From: Rubrivivax sp.
GTDB taxonomy: Bacteria; Pseudomonadota; Gammaproteobacteria; Burkholderiales; Burkholderiaceae_C
Reading direction: 5' to 3'
NCBI GenBank assembly: GCA_022842595.1
Contig: JALHPF010000027.1
Span: 18,796-82,795, forward strand
Length of the DNA stretch: 64,000 bases
Shown: positions 49,069-57,319 of the stretch, one piece after another
Position numbering within the stretch: position 1 is the stretch's first letter
How the letters are laid out: each line of letters starts with the position of its first letter
Notes under the pieces: generated by a model
What the model was told of the DNA's origin: nothing
Seen by the model: the letters and a program-made list of their open reading frames with translations, nothing else
Databases searched by the model: none
Program-made: the position numbers and the translations under genes

Positions 49069-52000
49069 ATGAACGCCCCCGAGACACCCTCCGCCGCGCT
49101 GCCCCAGCAGCGCGTCATCAAGGTTCGGCGCGACTACAACAGCTGGGTCGCCCGTGAAACCGTCGAGGACTACGCGCTGCGCTTCACGCCGCGGTCTTTC
49201 CGCAAGTGGAGCGGCTGGCGCGTGGCCAACACCGCCTTCGGTGCGGCGTCGTTCCTTGTGCTTGAAGCGGTGGGCGCCACGCTGCTGGTGCAATACGGCT
49301 TCATCAATGCCTTCTGGGCCATCGTCGCCACGGGGCTAGTGATCTTCGCTGCCGGCCTGCCCATCAGCGTGTATGCCGCGCGCTACGGGCTGGACATGGA
49401 CCTGCTCACCCGCGGCGCCGGCTTCGGCTATATCGGCAGCACCATCACCAGCCTCATCTACGCCAGCTTCACCTTCATCTTCTTTGCGCTCGAAGCGGCC
49501 ATCATGGCCTATGCGCTCGAGCTGGCCTTCGACATACCGCCGGCCTGGGGCTACCTGATCTGCGCGCTGGTGGTCATCCCGCTGGTGACGCACGGCGTCA
49601 CCGTCATCAGCCAGTTGCAGATGTGGACGCAGCCGCTGTGGCTGGTGCTGCTGGTGCTGCCGTACGTCTACGTGTTCAGCGCCCACCCCACGCTGCTGGC
49701 CGACCTGCAGGCCTATGCCGGCCTCAATGGCCAGGGCGGCAGCTTCAACCCCCTGCTCTTCGGCGCCGCGCTGACGGTGGGCATCGCGCTCATCACGCAG
49801 ATGGGCGAGCAGGTCGACTACCTGCGGTTCATGCCCGAGCAGACGCCCGCCAGCCGTTGGCGCTGGTGGGGTGCGGTGCTGCTGGGCGGGCCCGGCTGGG
49901 TGGTGCTGGGGGTGCTGAAGATGCTCGGCGGCGCGCTGCTGGCGATGCTGGCCCTGCAGCTGGCCGTGCCGCCAGACCGCGCCGTCGACCCGAACCAGAT
50001 GTATCTGGCCGCCTTCAACGGCATCTTCCCGAACTACACGCTGGCGGTGGCCGTCACCTGCCTGTTCGTCGTGGTCTCGCAGCTGAAGATCAACGTCACC
50101 AATGCCTATGCCGGCAGTCTGGCCTGGAGCAACTTCTTCGCGCGGCTCACGCACAGCCATCCCGGTCGGGTGGTCTGGATGGTGTTCAACACGCTCATCG
50201 CCCTGGTGCTGATGGAGCTCGAGGTGTTCCAGGCCATCGGCGGCGTGCTCGGCCTCTACAGCAACATCGCCATCAGCTGGATCATGGCGGTGGTGGCCGA
50301 CCTGGTGGTCAACAAGCCGCTGGGCTGGTCGCCCAAGGGCATCGAATTCAAGCGCGCGCATCTCTACGACATCAACCCGGTGGGGGTGGGCGCCATGGGT
50401 GCGGCCAGCGTACTGTCGATCGCCGCCTACCTGGGCGCCTTCGGGCCGATGGCGCAGGCGTTTTCGGCAGCCATTGCCGCCGCGGTGGCCTTCACGGTCA
50501 GCCCCCTGATTGCCTGGGCAACGAAAGGCCGCTACTACATCGCCCGAACCTCGTCGGACGCCGACGGCGCCTATCTGGGCACAGCGCGCCGCATGCGGCT
50601 GTGCACCATCTGCGAACGCCTGTACGAAGGCGAAGACATGGCGCACTGCCCCGCCTACGGTGGCCCGATCTGCAGCCTGTGCTGTTCGCTCGACGCACGC
50701 TGCCAGGACTTGTGCAAGCCCGAAGCCGCGCGCCTGGGCATGCAATGGCGCGCACTGCTGCGCCCATGGCTGCCGCAGCGCTTGTGGCCGCAGCTGGACA
50801 CCGGTCTGGGCCGCTACCTGCTGCTGATGGCCATCGTGACACCGGCGCTGGCGGCGCTGCTGGGGCTGATGTACCAGCTGGAACTGAAGAGCCTGGGCGA
50901 CCAGGCGGCCGTGGCCGGGCCGGCGCTGCGGCAGGGCTTCGTCAAGGCCTATGCGGCGCTGCTGCTGGTGGGCGGCGTCATCGCCTGGTGGCTGGTGCTC
51001 ACGCAGATGAGCCGGCGCGTGGCGCAGGAAGAAAGCAACCGCCAGACCGAAGCCCTGGTGCGCGAGATCGACAGCCATCGCCGCACCGACGAAGCCCTGC
51101 AGCGCGCCACGCAAACGGCCGAGGCGGCGCGCATGGCCGCCGATGCCGCACGCGCGGCCGCCGACGCCGCCAACCAGGCCAAGACCCGCTACATCAGCAC
51201 CATCAGCCACGAGCTGCGCACGCCGCTGAACAGCATCCTGGGTTACGCCCAGCTGCTCGACGAAGACCCGTCGATGCCGCCGCACCGGCGTCAGGCCGTG
51301 GGCGTCATCCGCCGCGGCGGCGAGCACCTGCTGAGCCTGATCGAAGGCACGCTCGACATTGCGCGCATCGAAGGCGGCAAGCTCGCACTCGACCCGCAGC
51401 CGATGCGGCTGCGCGAAAGCCTTCAGCAGATCGTGCGCATGTTCGAACTGCAGGCGCTGGCCAAGGGCCTGAAGTTCGACCACGATATCGACGCCGCGCC
51501 GGCCCTGGTGCGCGCCGACGAACGGCGGCTGAGCCAGATCCTCATCAATGTGCTCGGCAACGCCGTGAAGTTCACTGCCCAGGGGCAGGTGGCCTTTCGC
51601 GCCAGCCATGTGCGCGAGATGGCGATCTTCGAGATCGAGGACACCGGCCCGGGCATCGAAGCGGCCGAGCTCGACCGCATCTTCGAGCCCTTCTCGCGCG
51701 GCGCCCACGCCAGTGGCAGCAGCGGCAGCGGCGGCCACGCCGGCACCGGCCTGGGCCTGACCATCGCCAAGATGCTGACCGACCTGATGGGCGGCGAGAT
51801 GACCGTCAGCTCGCGCGTGGCCACGCCCGCCAGCCCCGGCGGCACGTTGTTCCGCGTGCGCCTGTTCCTGCCCGAACTGCATGGCGCACGCGCGCCGCGC
51901 GCGCTGCCGGTGCGCGCTGGTTATGCCGGAGAGCGCCGCCGCGTGCTGGTGGTCGACAACGAAGAGGTCGACCGCACCCTGCTCGCGCGGCGGCTGGAAG

Positions 52001-52587
52001 CGCTGGGTTTCCAGGTGCTGCAGGCGGCCAGCGGCCACGCCGCGCTGGGCGTGCTGCACGAGCAGCCGCCCGAAGCCCCGGTCGACGCCATCCTGATGGA
52101 CCTGGCCATGCCCGGCATCGACGGCTGGGAAACCATCCGCGCCCTGCGCCGCCAGGGGCTCAGCAGCGCCCCGGTGGCCGTGGTCTCGGCCAACGCCTTC
52201 GACAAGGGGCAGGACAACGACGTGGGCATCGGCGCGGCCGACTTCATCACCAAGCCGGTTCGCTTCGACGAACTGCTCGACTGGCTGGGCACGCAGCTGG
52301 GCCTGCAATGGCAGGCGACGCCGGCCGATGCGCCGGCCACGCCCGCCGCCGTGCCGGCGCCGGCCGCTGACAGCGTGCTGCCACCGCGCGAAAAACTGCT
52401 GGCGCTGCAGGACGTCGTCAGCCTGGGCTACCCTCGCGGCGTGCAAAGACTGCTGGACGACATCGCCACCCACCACCCCGAATGCGCCGGCTTCATGGCG
52501 CCGCTGCGTGCGCTGGCGCAGGGCTTCGAGTTCGACCGCATGGCCCCGCTGGTGAACCAGGCCCTGGAGCGCAGCCGTGTCGATTGA
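49069..52587 (+). CDS. NCS1 permease-histidine kinase-receiver fusion
   Basis: Single protein of 1172 residues. Residues about 1-495 form a 12-helix transporter of the NCS1 (nucleobase:cation symporter) family (DYALRFTPRSFRKWSGWRVA, GLPISVYAARYGLDMDLLTR, ITQMGEQVDYLRFMPEQTP). A cysteine-rich module with eight cysteines (512, 515, 527, 535, 538, 539, 545, 549) comes next, then two more membrane helices (about 583-606 and 622-645) and a coiled coil. The kinase has the phospho-accepting His714 in ISHELRTPLN, N box LINVLGNAVKF, G1 DTGPGIE and G2 HAGTGLGLTIAK. A receiver domain has Asp1011 in LMDLAMPGIDG, followed by an HPt-like or linker tail. It probably senses a transported purine or pyrimidine-like solute and phosphorylates the response regulator encoded next. 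The general idea of transporter-kinases is known from SLC5-type CbrA; the NCS1 version is little described. Confidence 0.9.
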   Translation: MNAPETPSAALPQQRVIKVRRDYNSWVARETVEDYALRFTPRSFRKWSGWRVANTAFGAASFLVLEAVGATLLVQYGFINAFWAIVATGLVIFAAGLPISVYAARYGLDMDLLTRGAGFGYIGSTITSLIYASFTFIFFALEAAIMAYALELAFDIPPAWGYLICALVVIPLVTHGVTVISQLQMWTQPLWLVLLVLPYVYVFSAHPTLLADLQAYAGLNGQGGSFNPLLFGAALTVGIALITQMGEQVDYLRFMPEQTPASRWRWWGAVLLGGPGWVVLGVLKMLGGALLAMLALQLAVPPDRAVDPNQMYLAAFNGIFPNYTLAVAVTCLFVVVSQLKINVTNAYAGSLAWSNFFARLTHSHPGRVVWMVFNTLIALVLMELEVFQAIGGVLGLYSNIAISWIMAVVADLVVNKPLGWSPKGIEFKRAHLYDINPVGVGAMGAASVLSIAAYLGAFGPMAQAFSAAIAAAVAFTVSPLIAWATKGRYYIARTSSDADGAYLGTARRMRLCTICERLYEGEDMAHCPAYGGPICSLCCSLDARCQDLCKPEAARLGMQWRALLRPWLPQRLWPQLDTGLGRYLLLMAIVTPALAALLGLMYQLELKSLGDQAAVAGPALRQGFVKAYAALLLVGGVIAWWLVLTQMSRRVAQEESNRQTEALVREIDSHRRTDEALQRATQTAEAARMAADAARAAADAANQAKTRYISTISHELRTPLNSILGYAQLLDEDPSMPPHRRQAVGVIRRGGEHLLSLIEGTLDIARIEGGKLALDPQPMRLRESLQQIVRMFELQALAKGLKFDHDIDAAPALVRADERRLSQILINVLGNAVKFTAQGQVAFRASHVREMAIFEIEDTGPGIEAAELDRIFEPFSRGAHASGSSGSGGHAGTGLGLTIAKMLTDLMGGEMTVSSRVATPASPGGTLFRVRLFLPELHGARAPRALPVRAGYAGERRRVLVVDNEEVDRTLLARRLEALGFQVLQAASGHAALGVLHEQPPEAPVDAILMDLAMPGIDGWETIRALRRQGLSSAPVAVVSANAFDKGQDNDVGIGAADFITKPVRFDELLDWLGTQLGLQWQATPADAPATPAAVPAPAADSVLPPREKLLALQDVVSLGYPRGVQRLLDDIATHHPECAGFMAPLRALAQGFEFDRMAPLVNQALERSRVD

Positions 52588-53548
52588 ACTTGGCGGTCTC
52601 GCTGTCGGCACGCAGACCCTCGGCCTGGTGCTGATCGTCGACGACGTGCCCGACAACCTGGCCGTGCTGCACGACGCACTCGACGAAGCCGGCTACACCG
52701 TGCTCGTGGCCACCGACGGCGCCACGGCGCTGCAGCGTGCGCTGCAGGCCGAACCCGACATCGTGCTGCTCGACGCCGTGATGCCCGGCATCGACGGCTT
52801 CGAGGTCGCGCGCCGGCTCAAGGCCGGGCCCGAGACCGCACACATCCCGATCATCTTCATGACCGGCCTGACCGACACCGAACACGTGCTCGCGGCCTTC
52901 GAGGCCGGTGGCGTGGACTATGTCACCAAGCCGATCCGTGCCGCGGAGGTGATCGCACGCATGGGCGTGCACATGCGCGGCGCACGCCAGGCACGGCAGG
53001 CACGCAACGCGCTCGACGCCTACGGCCACGCCACCATTGCCGTGCGCCTGGTGGATGGCCTCTTGAACGACGGCGCCCGCCTGGTCTGGCAAACGCCACT
53101 GGCCCGGCGCTGGCTGCCGGCCTACTTTGCCGCGCCGCCCGACTTCGGCCAGGACCGCGTGCCCGCCGCCTTGCTGGCCTGGCTGCACACCGCCGTGACC
53201 ACGCCAGAGCAGAAGCCGCTGACCGTGGGCCAGGGCGCTCTGCAATTGGTGTGCACGCTGCAGGGCCGCACCAGCGACGACGACTGGCTGGTGGTGCTGC
53301 GCGAGGTCAGCGACGCCGCCACCGTCGAAGCCACGATGCTGGCGCTACGCCTGACGCTGCGCGAAAGCGAGGTGCTGTACTGGGTGGTGAAGGGCAAGAC
53401 CAACCGCGACATCGGCGACATCCTCGGCACCAGCCCGGCCACCGTGAAGAAGCACCTGGAACGGGTGTTCGAAAAACTCGGGGTCGAAACGCGCACCGCC
53501 GCCGCCGCCGTGGCGGTGCAGAAGGTACGTGAGCTGAAGGCCGGTTAG
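52577..53548 (+). CDS. LuxR-type response regulator
   Basis: Response regulator of 323 residues. The receiver domain has the acidic pair in LIVDDVPDN, the phospho-acceptor Asp66 in VLLDAVMPGIDG and the lysine in VTKPIR. The middle part (about 135-250) is not recognised but could be a small sensory or dimerisation domain. The C-terminal helix-turn-helix is LuxR/NarL-type (LRESEVLYWVVKGKTNRDIG, SPATVKKHLERVFEKLGV). It starts at GTG 52577 inside the end of the kinase gene (11-base overlap), so it is the obvious partner of that kinase. Confidence 0.9.
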   Translation: MSIELGGLAVGTQTLGLVLIVDDVPDNLAVLHDALDEAGYTVLVATDGATALQRALQAEPDIVLLDAVMPGIDGFEVARRLKAGPETAHIPIIFMTGLTDTEHVLAAFEAGGVDYVTKPIRAAEVIARMGVHMRGARQARQARNALDAYGHATIAVRLVDGLLNDGARLVWQTPLARRWLPAYFAAPPDFGQDRVPAALLAWLHTAVTTPEQKPLTVGQGALQLVCTLQGRTSDDDWLVVLREVSDAATVEATMLALRLTLRESEVLYWVVKGKTNRDIGDILGTSPATVKKHLERVFEKLGVETRTAAAAVAVQKVRELKAG

Positions 53549-53558
53549 GCTTCAGGGC

Positions 53559-55010
53559 ATGAAGACCCTCGACACCGACTACCTCGTCATCGGCGCCGGC
53601 ACCGCCGGCCTGGCATTCACCGATACCCTCATCGGCCAGAGCGATGCGCATGTGACGATCGTCGACCGCCGCGGCAAGCCCGGCGGGCACTGGAACGACG
53701 CCTACCCCTTCGTCACGCTGCACCAGCCCTCGGCCTTCTACGGCGTGAATTCGCTGGCCCTGGGCAGCGGCCTTAAGGACAGCCACGGCCTGAACGCCGG
53801 CCTGTACGAGCTGGCCACCGGCGCCGAAATCAACGCCTACTTCGACCGCGTGATGCAGCACACCCTGCTGCCCAGCGGCCGCGTGGCCTGGCACCCGATG
53901 TGCAACATGATCGGCGACCAGCACTTCGAATGCCTGCTCTCGGGTGAACGCACGCGGGTGAACGTGCGGCGCAAGGTGGTGGACGCGGCCTATATGGGCC
54001 CGTCGATCCCGGCCACGCACCGACCGCGGTTTCAGGTGGAAGCCGGCGCGCGACTGGTGCCGCCGAACGCCCTGCCTGGCCTGTGGCACAGCCTGGGCCA
54101 ACCGTCGGAGCAGGCGCCGCTGCCGCGCCACTTCGTCGTCATCGGCGCCGGCAAGACGGCGATGGACACGGCGCTGTGGCTGCTGGGCGCAGGCGCCCCG
54201 GCCAGCGCCATCACCTGGGTGAAGCCGCGCGAGGCCTGGCTGGTGAACCGCATCACCACCCAGCCGGCGCCCGAATTCTTCTTCGAGGCCATCGGCGGCC
54301 AGGCCGACCAGATGGCAGCCTTCGGTGCCGCCACCTCGGTGGACGACCTGTTCCTGCGCCTGGAAGCCTGCGGCGCGCTGCTGCGCATCGACACGAGCCG
54401 TACGCCGACGATGTTCCACCTGGCCACCGTCAGCACCGCCGAAGTGGCGCTGCTGCAGACGCTGCACCAGGTCGTTCGTCTCGGCCATGTGCGCGCTGTC
54501 GCCCCCGGCCAGATGCGGCTGGAACAGGGCGACGTGAGCCTGCCGCCCGACGCCCTGTTCATCGACTGCACCGCCTCGGCGGTGGAACCGCGACCGGTGC
54601 AGCCGATCTTTCAGGACGGCGCCGGCGGCCCACTCGGCAAGATCGTCCTGCAGATGGTGCGCCTGCCGCAGCCAGCCTTCAGCGCCGCAGCCGTGGCCTA
54701 TGTCGAAGCCCACGAGGACGCCTACCCCGACACCGCAGCCAAGAACGCCGTCTGCGCCACCGTGCCCTTCCCGCACAGCCTGGCCGACTACCCGCGCGCG
54801 ATGGCCGTGGGCATGCAGAACCAGTTCCGCTGGGGCCAGGACAAGGCCTTGCGCCAGTGGATGCGCGACAGCCGGCTCGACGGCTTCGGCCGGCTGATGA
54901 GCGGCATCGACCCCGCCGACACGGCGCGGCAGGCCGTGCTGGCGCGCTACAAGGCCAGTGCCATGGCGGCGATGGCCAATCTGCCGCGGCTGCTGGCGCC
55001 AGCCGGCTGA
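53559..55010 (+). CDS. FAD/NAD(P)-binding oxidoreductase
   Basis: Flavoprotein-like enzyme of 483 residues. The N-terminal dinucleotide motif is YLVIGAGTAGLAFTDTLIG, followed by GGHWNDAYPFVTLHQPSAFY, which resembles flavin monooxygenases. A second Rossmann motif (FVVIGAGKTAMDTALWLLGA, about 190-210) fits NADPH. Substrate is unknown. It begins ten bases after the response regulator and probably belongs to the same transcript; the next gene starts close behind its stop. No signal peptide is seen. Confidence 0.78.
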   Translation: MKTLDTDYLVIGAGTAGLAFTDTLIGQSDAHVTIVDRRGKPGGHWNDAYPFVTLHQPSAFYGVNSLALGSGLKDSHGLNAGLYELATGAEINAYFDRVMQHTLLPSGRVAWHPMCNMIGDQHFECLLSGERTRVNVRRKVVDAAYMGPSIPATHRPRFQVEAGARLVPPNALPGLWHSLGQPSEQAPLPRHFVVIGAGKTAMDTALWLLGAGAPASAITWVKPREAWLVNRITTQPAPEFFFEAIGGQADQMAAFGAATSVDDLFLRLEACGALLRIDTSRTPTMFHLATVSTAEVALLQTLHQVVRLGHVRAVAPGQMRLEQGDVSLPPDALFIDCTASAVEPRPVQPIFQDGAGGPLGKIVLQMVRLPQPAFSAAAVAYVEAHEDAYPDTAAKNAVCATVPFPHSLADYPRAMAVGMQNQFRWGQDKALRQWMRDSRLDGFGRLMSGIDPADTARQAVLARYKASAMAAMANLPRLLAPAG

Positions 55011-55057
55011 ACCGCGACGGCGGCGTGCCGGCTGCTGGCAGCCTCGAGGCCGAGCCT

Positions 55058-56200
55058 GTGGCCGACGCGCCGCAGCGACTGTTCTTCCTGGACTGGCTGC
55101 GGGTGCTGGCCTTCGCGCTGCTGGTGCCCTACCACGTGGGCATGCTGTATGTGTCGTGGGACTGGCATGTGAAGAGCCCGGCCGCCGGCCCGGCGATCGA
55201 GCCGCTGATGCTGCTGCTCTCGCCCTGGCGGCTGGGCCTGCTGTTCTTCGTGGCCGGTGCGGCGCTGCAGGCCGCGGGTGAACGCGGCATCGGGCCCGGT
55301 TTCGTGCGCAGGCGTTCGCTGCGGCTGCTGTGGCCGCTGGTCTTCGGCATGTTCGTCGTGGTGCCGCCGCAGGCCTACTTCGAAGTCGTTCAGAAGCTGG
55401 GCTACGGCGGCAGCATCCTCGACTTCATGCGGCTGTACGTGCAGGGCTACGGCGGCTTCTGCCGCGGCAGCGACTGCCTGCACCTGCCCACCTGGAATCA
55501 CCTGTGGTTCCTGCCCTATCTGTGGGCCTATGGCATCGTGGGCTGGGTACTGCTGCGCTGGGCGCCAGCCTGGCTGGACAAGCTGGCCGAACGCCTGGCG
55601 CGCTGCCGGCCCTGGCAGCTGCTGGGCCTGCTGGCGCTGCCGCTGATGGCAGCCTGGCTGCTGGTCGGCCGATTCCCTTCGACGCACGACTTCACGGGTG
55701 ACCTCTACAACCACCTGCAGTACCTGTCCGTGTTCGTGATGGGCCTGCTGGCCGCACGCGGCGGCGCGCCACTGTGGGATCTGGTGCGCCGCTGCCGCTG
55801 GCCGGCACTCGCGCTGGTCCTGCTGGGCTGGATGTTGATCACGGCCAACTTCCAGACCTATGCACAGCTGCCGCCGCCCGAAGCCCTGCGCGTGGCGCAG
55901 CGGCTGCTTTACGGCGCGCTGCAGTGGTGGGCCATCATGGCGGCCTGCGGCTTCGCGCGGCAATGGCTCGATGCCGACCACGCCTGGCTGCGCTGGCTGG
56001 CGCCGGCGGTCTTCTGCATCTACATCCTGCACCAGACGATCATCATCCTGCTGCACCGCCTGCTGCTGTCGTGGCAGCTGCAGCCATTGCCAGAAGGCCT
56101 GCTGATCGTCGTGCTGACCTTCTCGCTGTCGCTGGCAGGCTATGCGCTGGCGCGGCGGGTACCGGGGCTGCGCGGCGCTCTGGGCATCGTGCAGCGCTGA
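55058..56200 (+). CDS. Membrane acyltransferase (acyltransferase-3 family)
   Basis: Integral membrane protein of about 380 residues with some ten hydrophobic helices. The start RLFFLDWLRVLAFALLVPYH holds the family's conserved Arg and the His of helix 1, and YGIVGWVLL, FVMGLLAARG and VFCIYILHQTIIILLHRLLL follow. The family moves acyl groups onto sugars or glycans at the membrane (OafA, OpgC-like). The gene has no ATG in the right place. GTG 55058 follows GAGG by eight bases and is preferred; GTG 55025 is an alternative that adds 11 residues. It is the last gene of the permease-kinase operon. Confidence 0.82.
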   Translation: MADAPQRLFFLDWLRVLAFALLVPYHVGMLYVSWDWHVKSPAAGPAIEPLMLLLSPWRLGLLFFVAGAALQAAGERGIGPGFVRRRSLRLLWPLVFGMFVVVPPQAYFEVVQKLGYGGSILDFMRLYVQGYGGFCRGSDCLHLPTWNHLWFLPYLWAYGIVGWVLLRWAPAWLDKLAERLARCRPWQLLGLLALPLMAAWLLVGRFPSTHDFTGDLYNHLQYLSVFVMGLLAARGGAPLWDLVRRCRWPALALVLLGWMLITANFQTYAQLPPPEALRVAQRLLYGALQWWAIMAACGFARQWLDADHAWLRWLAPAVFCIYILHQTIIILLHRLLLSWQLQPLPEGLLIVVLTFSLSLAGYALARRVPGLRGALGIVQR

Positions 56201-56213
56201 AGGGCCGGCGCGG

Positions 56214-57296
56214 CTACTTCCGCCAGAACGGCTTCATCAGCGGCAGCGCCCGGTTCGGCGGCGCCACGGCCGGGTCGAAACGGTGTTCGACCTGGCCGCC
56301 GGTGGCCTTGACGATCTTGAAGACGTACATGCGCGTCTCGGCGAACGGCGGCACCCCCAGGTAGCGTTCGACGTTGCCTTCACCGGCGTTGTAGGCCGCG
56401 GCCACCAGGCGCACGTCGCCCTCGAAGGTGGCCATCAACCAACGCAGATAGGCCATGCCGCCGCGGATGTTCTGCACCGGGTCGAAGACATTGCGCACGC
56501 CGAAACGCTGCGCCGTGCCGGGGATCAGCTGCATCAGCCCCTGCGCGTTCTTCGGGCTCACGGCCAGCGGGTCGAAGTTGCTTTCGGTGGCGATGAAGGC
56601 CAGCACCAGATGCGGGTCGAGCTGGTATTCCGGCGCCACCAGCTGCACGAAGCGCACGATGGACTCGGGCGCATTCTTCGGCGGCGGTGGTGCCGGCAGG
56701 CGGGCCGCGGCCAGGGTCTGGACACGCCCGGCCGCTGCGGTCGGTGTGGTGGCGGCAGCGGGCGCTGCCGTGGCGGGCGCCGCGAGCAGCAGGTCTTCCT
56801 CGGGCGGCCGCAGGCAGGCCGGCGGCGCGCCGCGCGGTTCGCCCATGCGCGCCAGGATGTTCCGGGCCTGCACGACACCCTGCTCGGCTGCGGCCGCAAA
56901 CAGGTGGGCGGCCTGGGCCTCGTCGCGTTCGATGCCGCGCGAATTGGTCAGCATCCAGGCCAGGTTGTACTGGGCTTCGGGGTCGCCGTGGCGGGCCGCA
57001 CGGCAGTACAGCTCGGCGGCGCGCACGGGGTCGCGCGGCAGGCCGCCGTCGCCGTATTCGAGCGCCTTCGCTTCCAGCCGCCAGCGTTCCACCTGCGCCG
57101 GCACCACCGGCCCGGTTTCGGTGGGTGGCGCGCTGGGCCGCGGCAGGCCGTCCAGCGTCGGCACGGGGTTGGCCCCCAGCGCCGGGCTGGTCGGCCGGGG
57201 CAGGGTCTGCGCCATGCCGGGCCCGGCATGGCACCAGGCCAGCAGCAGCAGCGCGACGGGCCGCGAGCGCCAGGTGTCGAAGGGGCGGGGTTTCAT
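56214..57296 (-). CDS. Sel1-repeat lytic transglycosylase
   Basis: Secreted protein of 360 residues with a signal peptide ending near residue 30 (HAGPGMAQ). Two Sel1-type repeats (about 90-155; DPVRAAELYCRAARHGDPEA, QAAHLFAAAAEQGVVQARNI) are followed by a Pro/Ala linker. A C-terminal SLT domain has the catalytic Glu in AFIATESNFDPLAVSP, then NAQGLMQLIPGTAQRFGV and AAYNAGEGNV. It would cleave peptidoglycan in the periplasm. It lies 23 bases downstream of the cyclase-ATPase gene and may share its transcript. Confidence 0.88.
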   Translation of the reverse strand: MKPRPFDTWRSRPVALLLLAWCHAGPGMAQTLPRPTSPALGANPVPTLDGLPRPSAPPTETGPVVPAQVERWRLEAKALEYGDGGLPRDPVRAAELYCRAARHGDPEAQYNLAWMLTNSRGIERDEAQAAHLFAAAAEQGVVQARNILARMGEPRGAPPACLRPPEEDLLLAAPATAAPAAATTPTAAAGRVQTLAAARLPAPPPPKNAPESIVRFVQLVAPEYQLDPHLVLAFIATESNFDPLAVSPKNAQGLMQLIPGTAQRFGVRNVFDPVQNIRGGMAYLRWLMATFEGDVRLVAAAYNAGEGNVERYLGVPPFAETRMYVFKIVKATGGQVEHRFDPAVAPPNRALPLMKPFWRK

Positions 57297-57319
57297 GCGC
57301 TGGCTTACCTGTCAGGGTC

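Noticed and set aside
49336..52656. A 1106-codon minus-strand open frame opposite the permease-kinase fusion
   Set aside because: Composition is His/Gln/Ala-rich and featureless, and it mirrors the third-position GC of the real gene.
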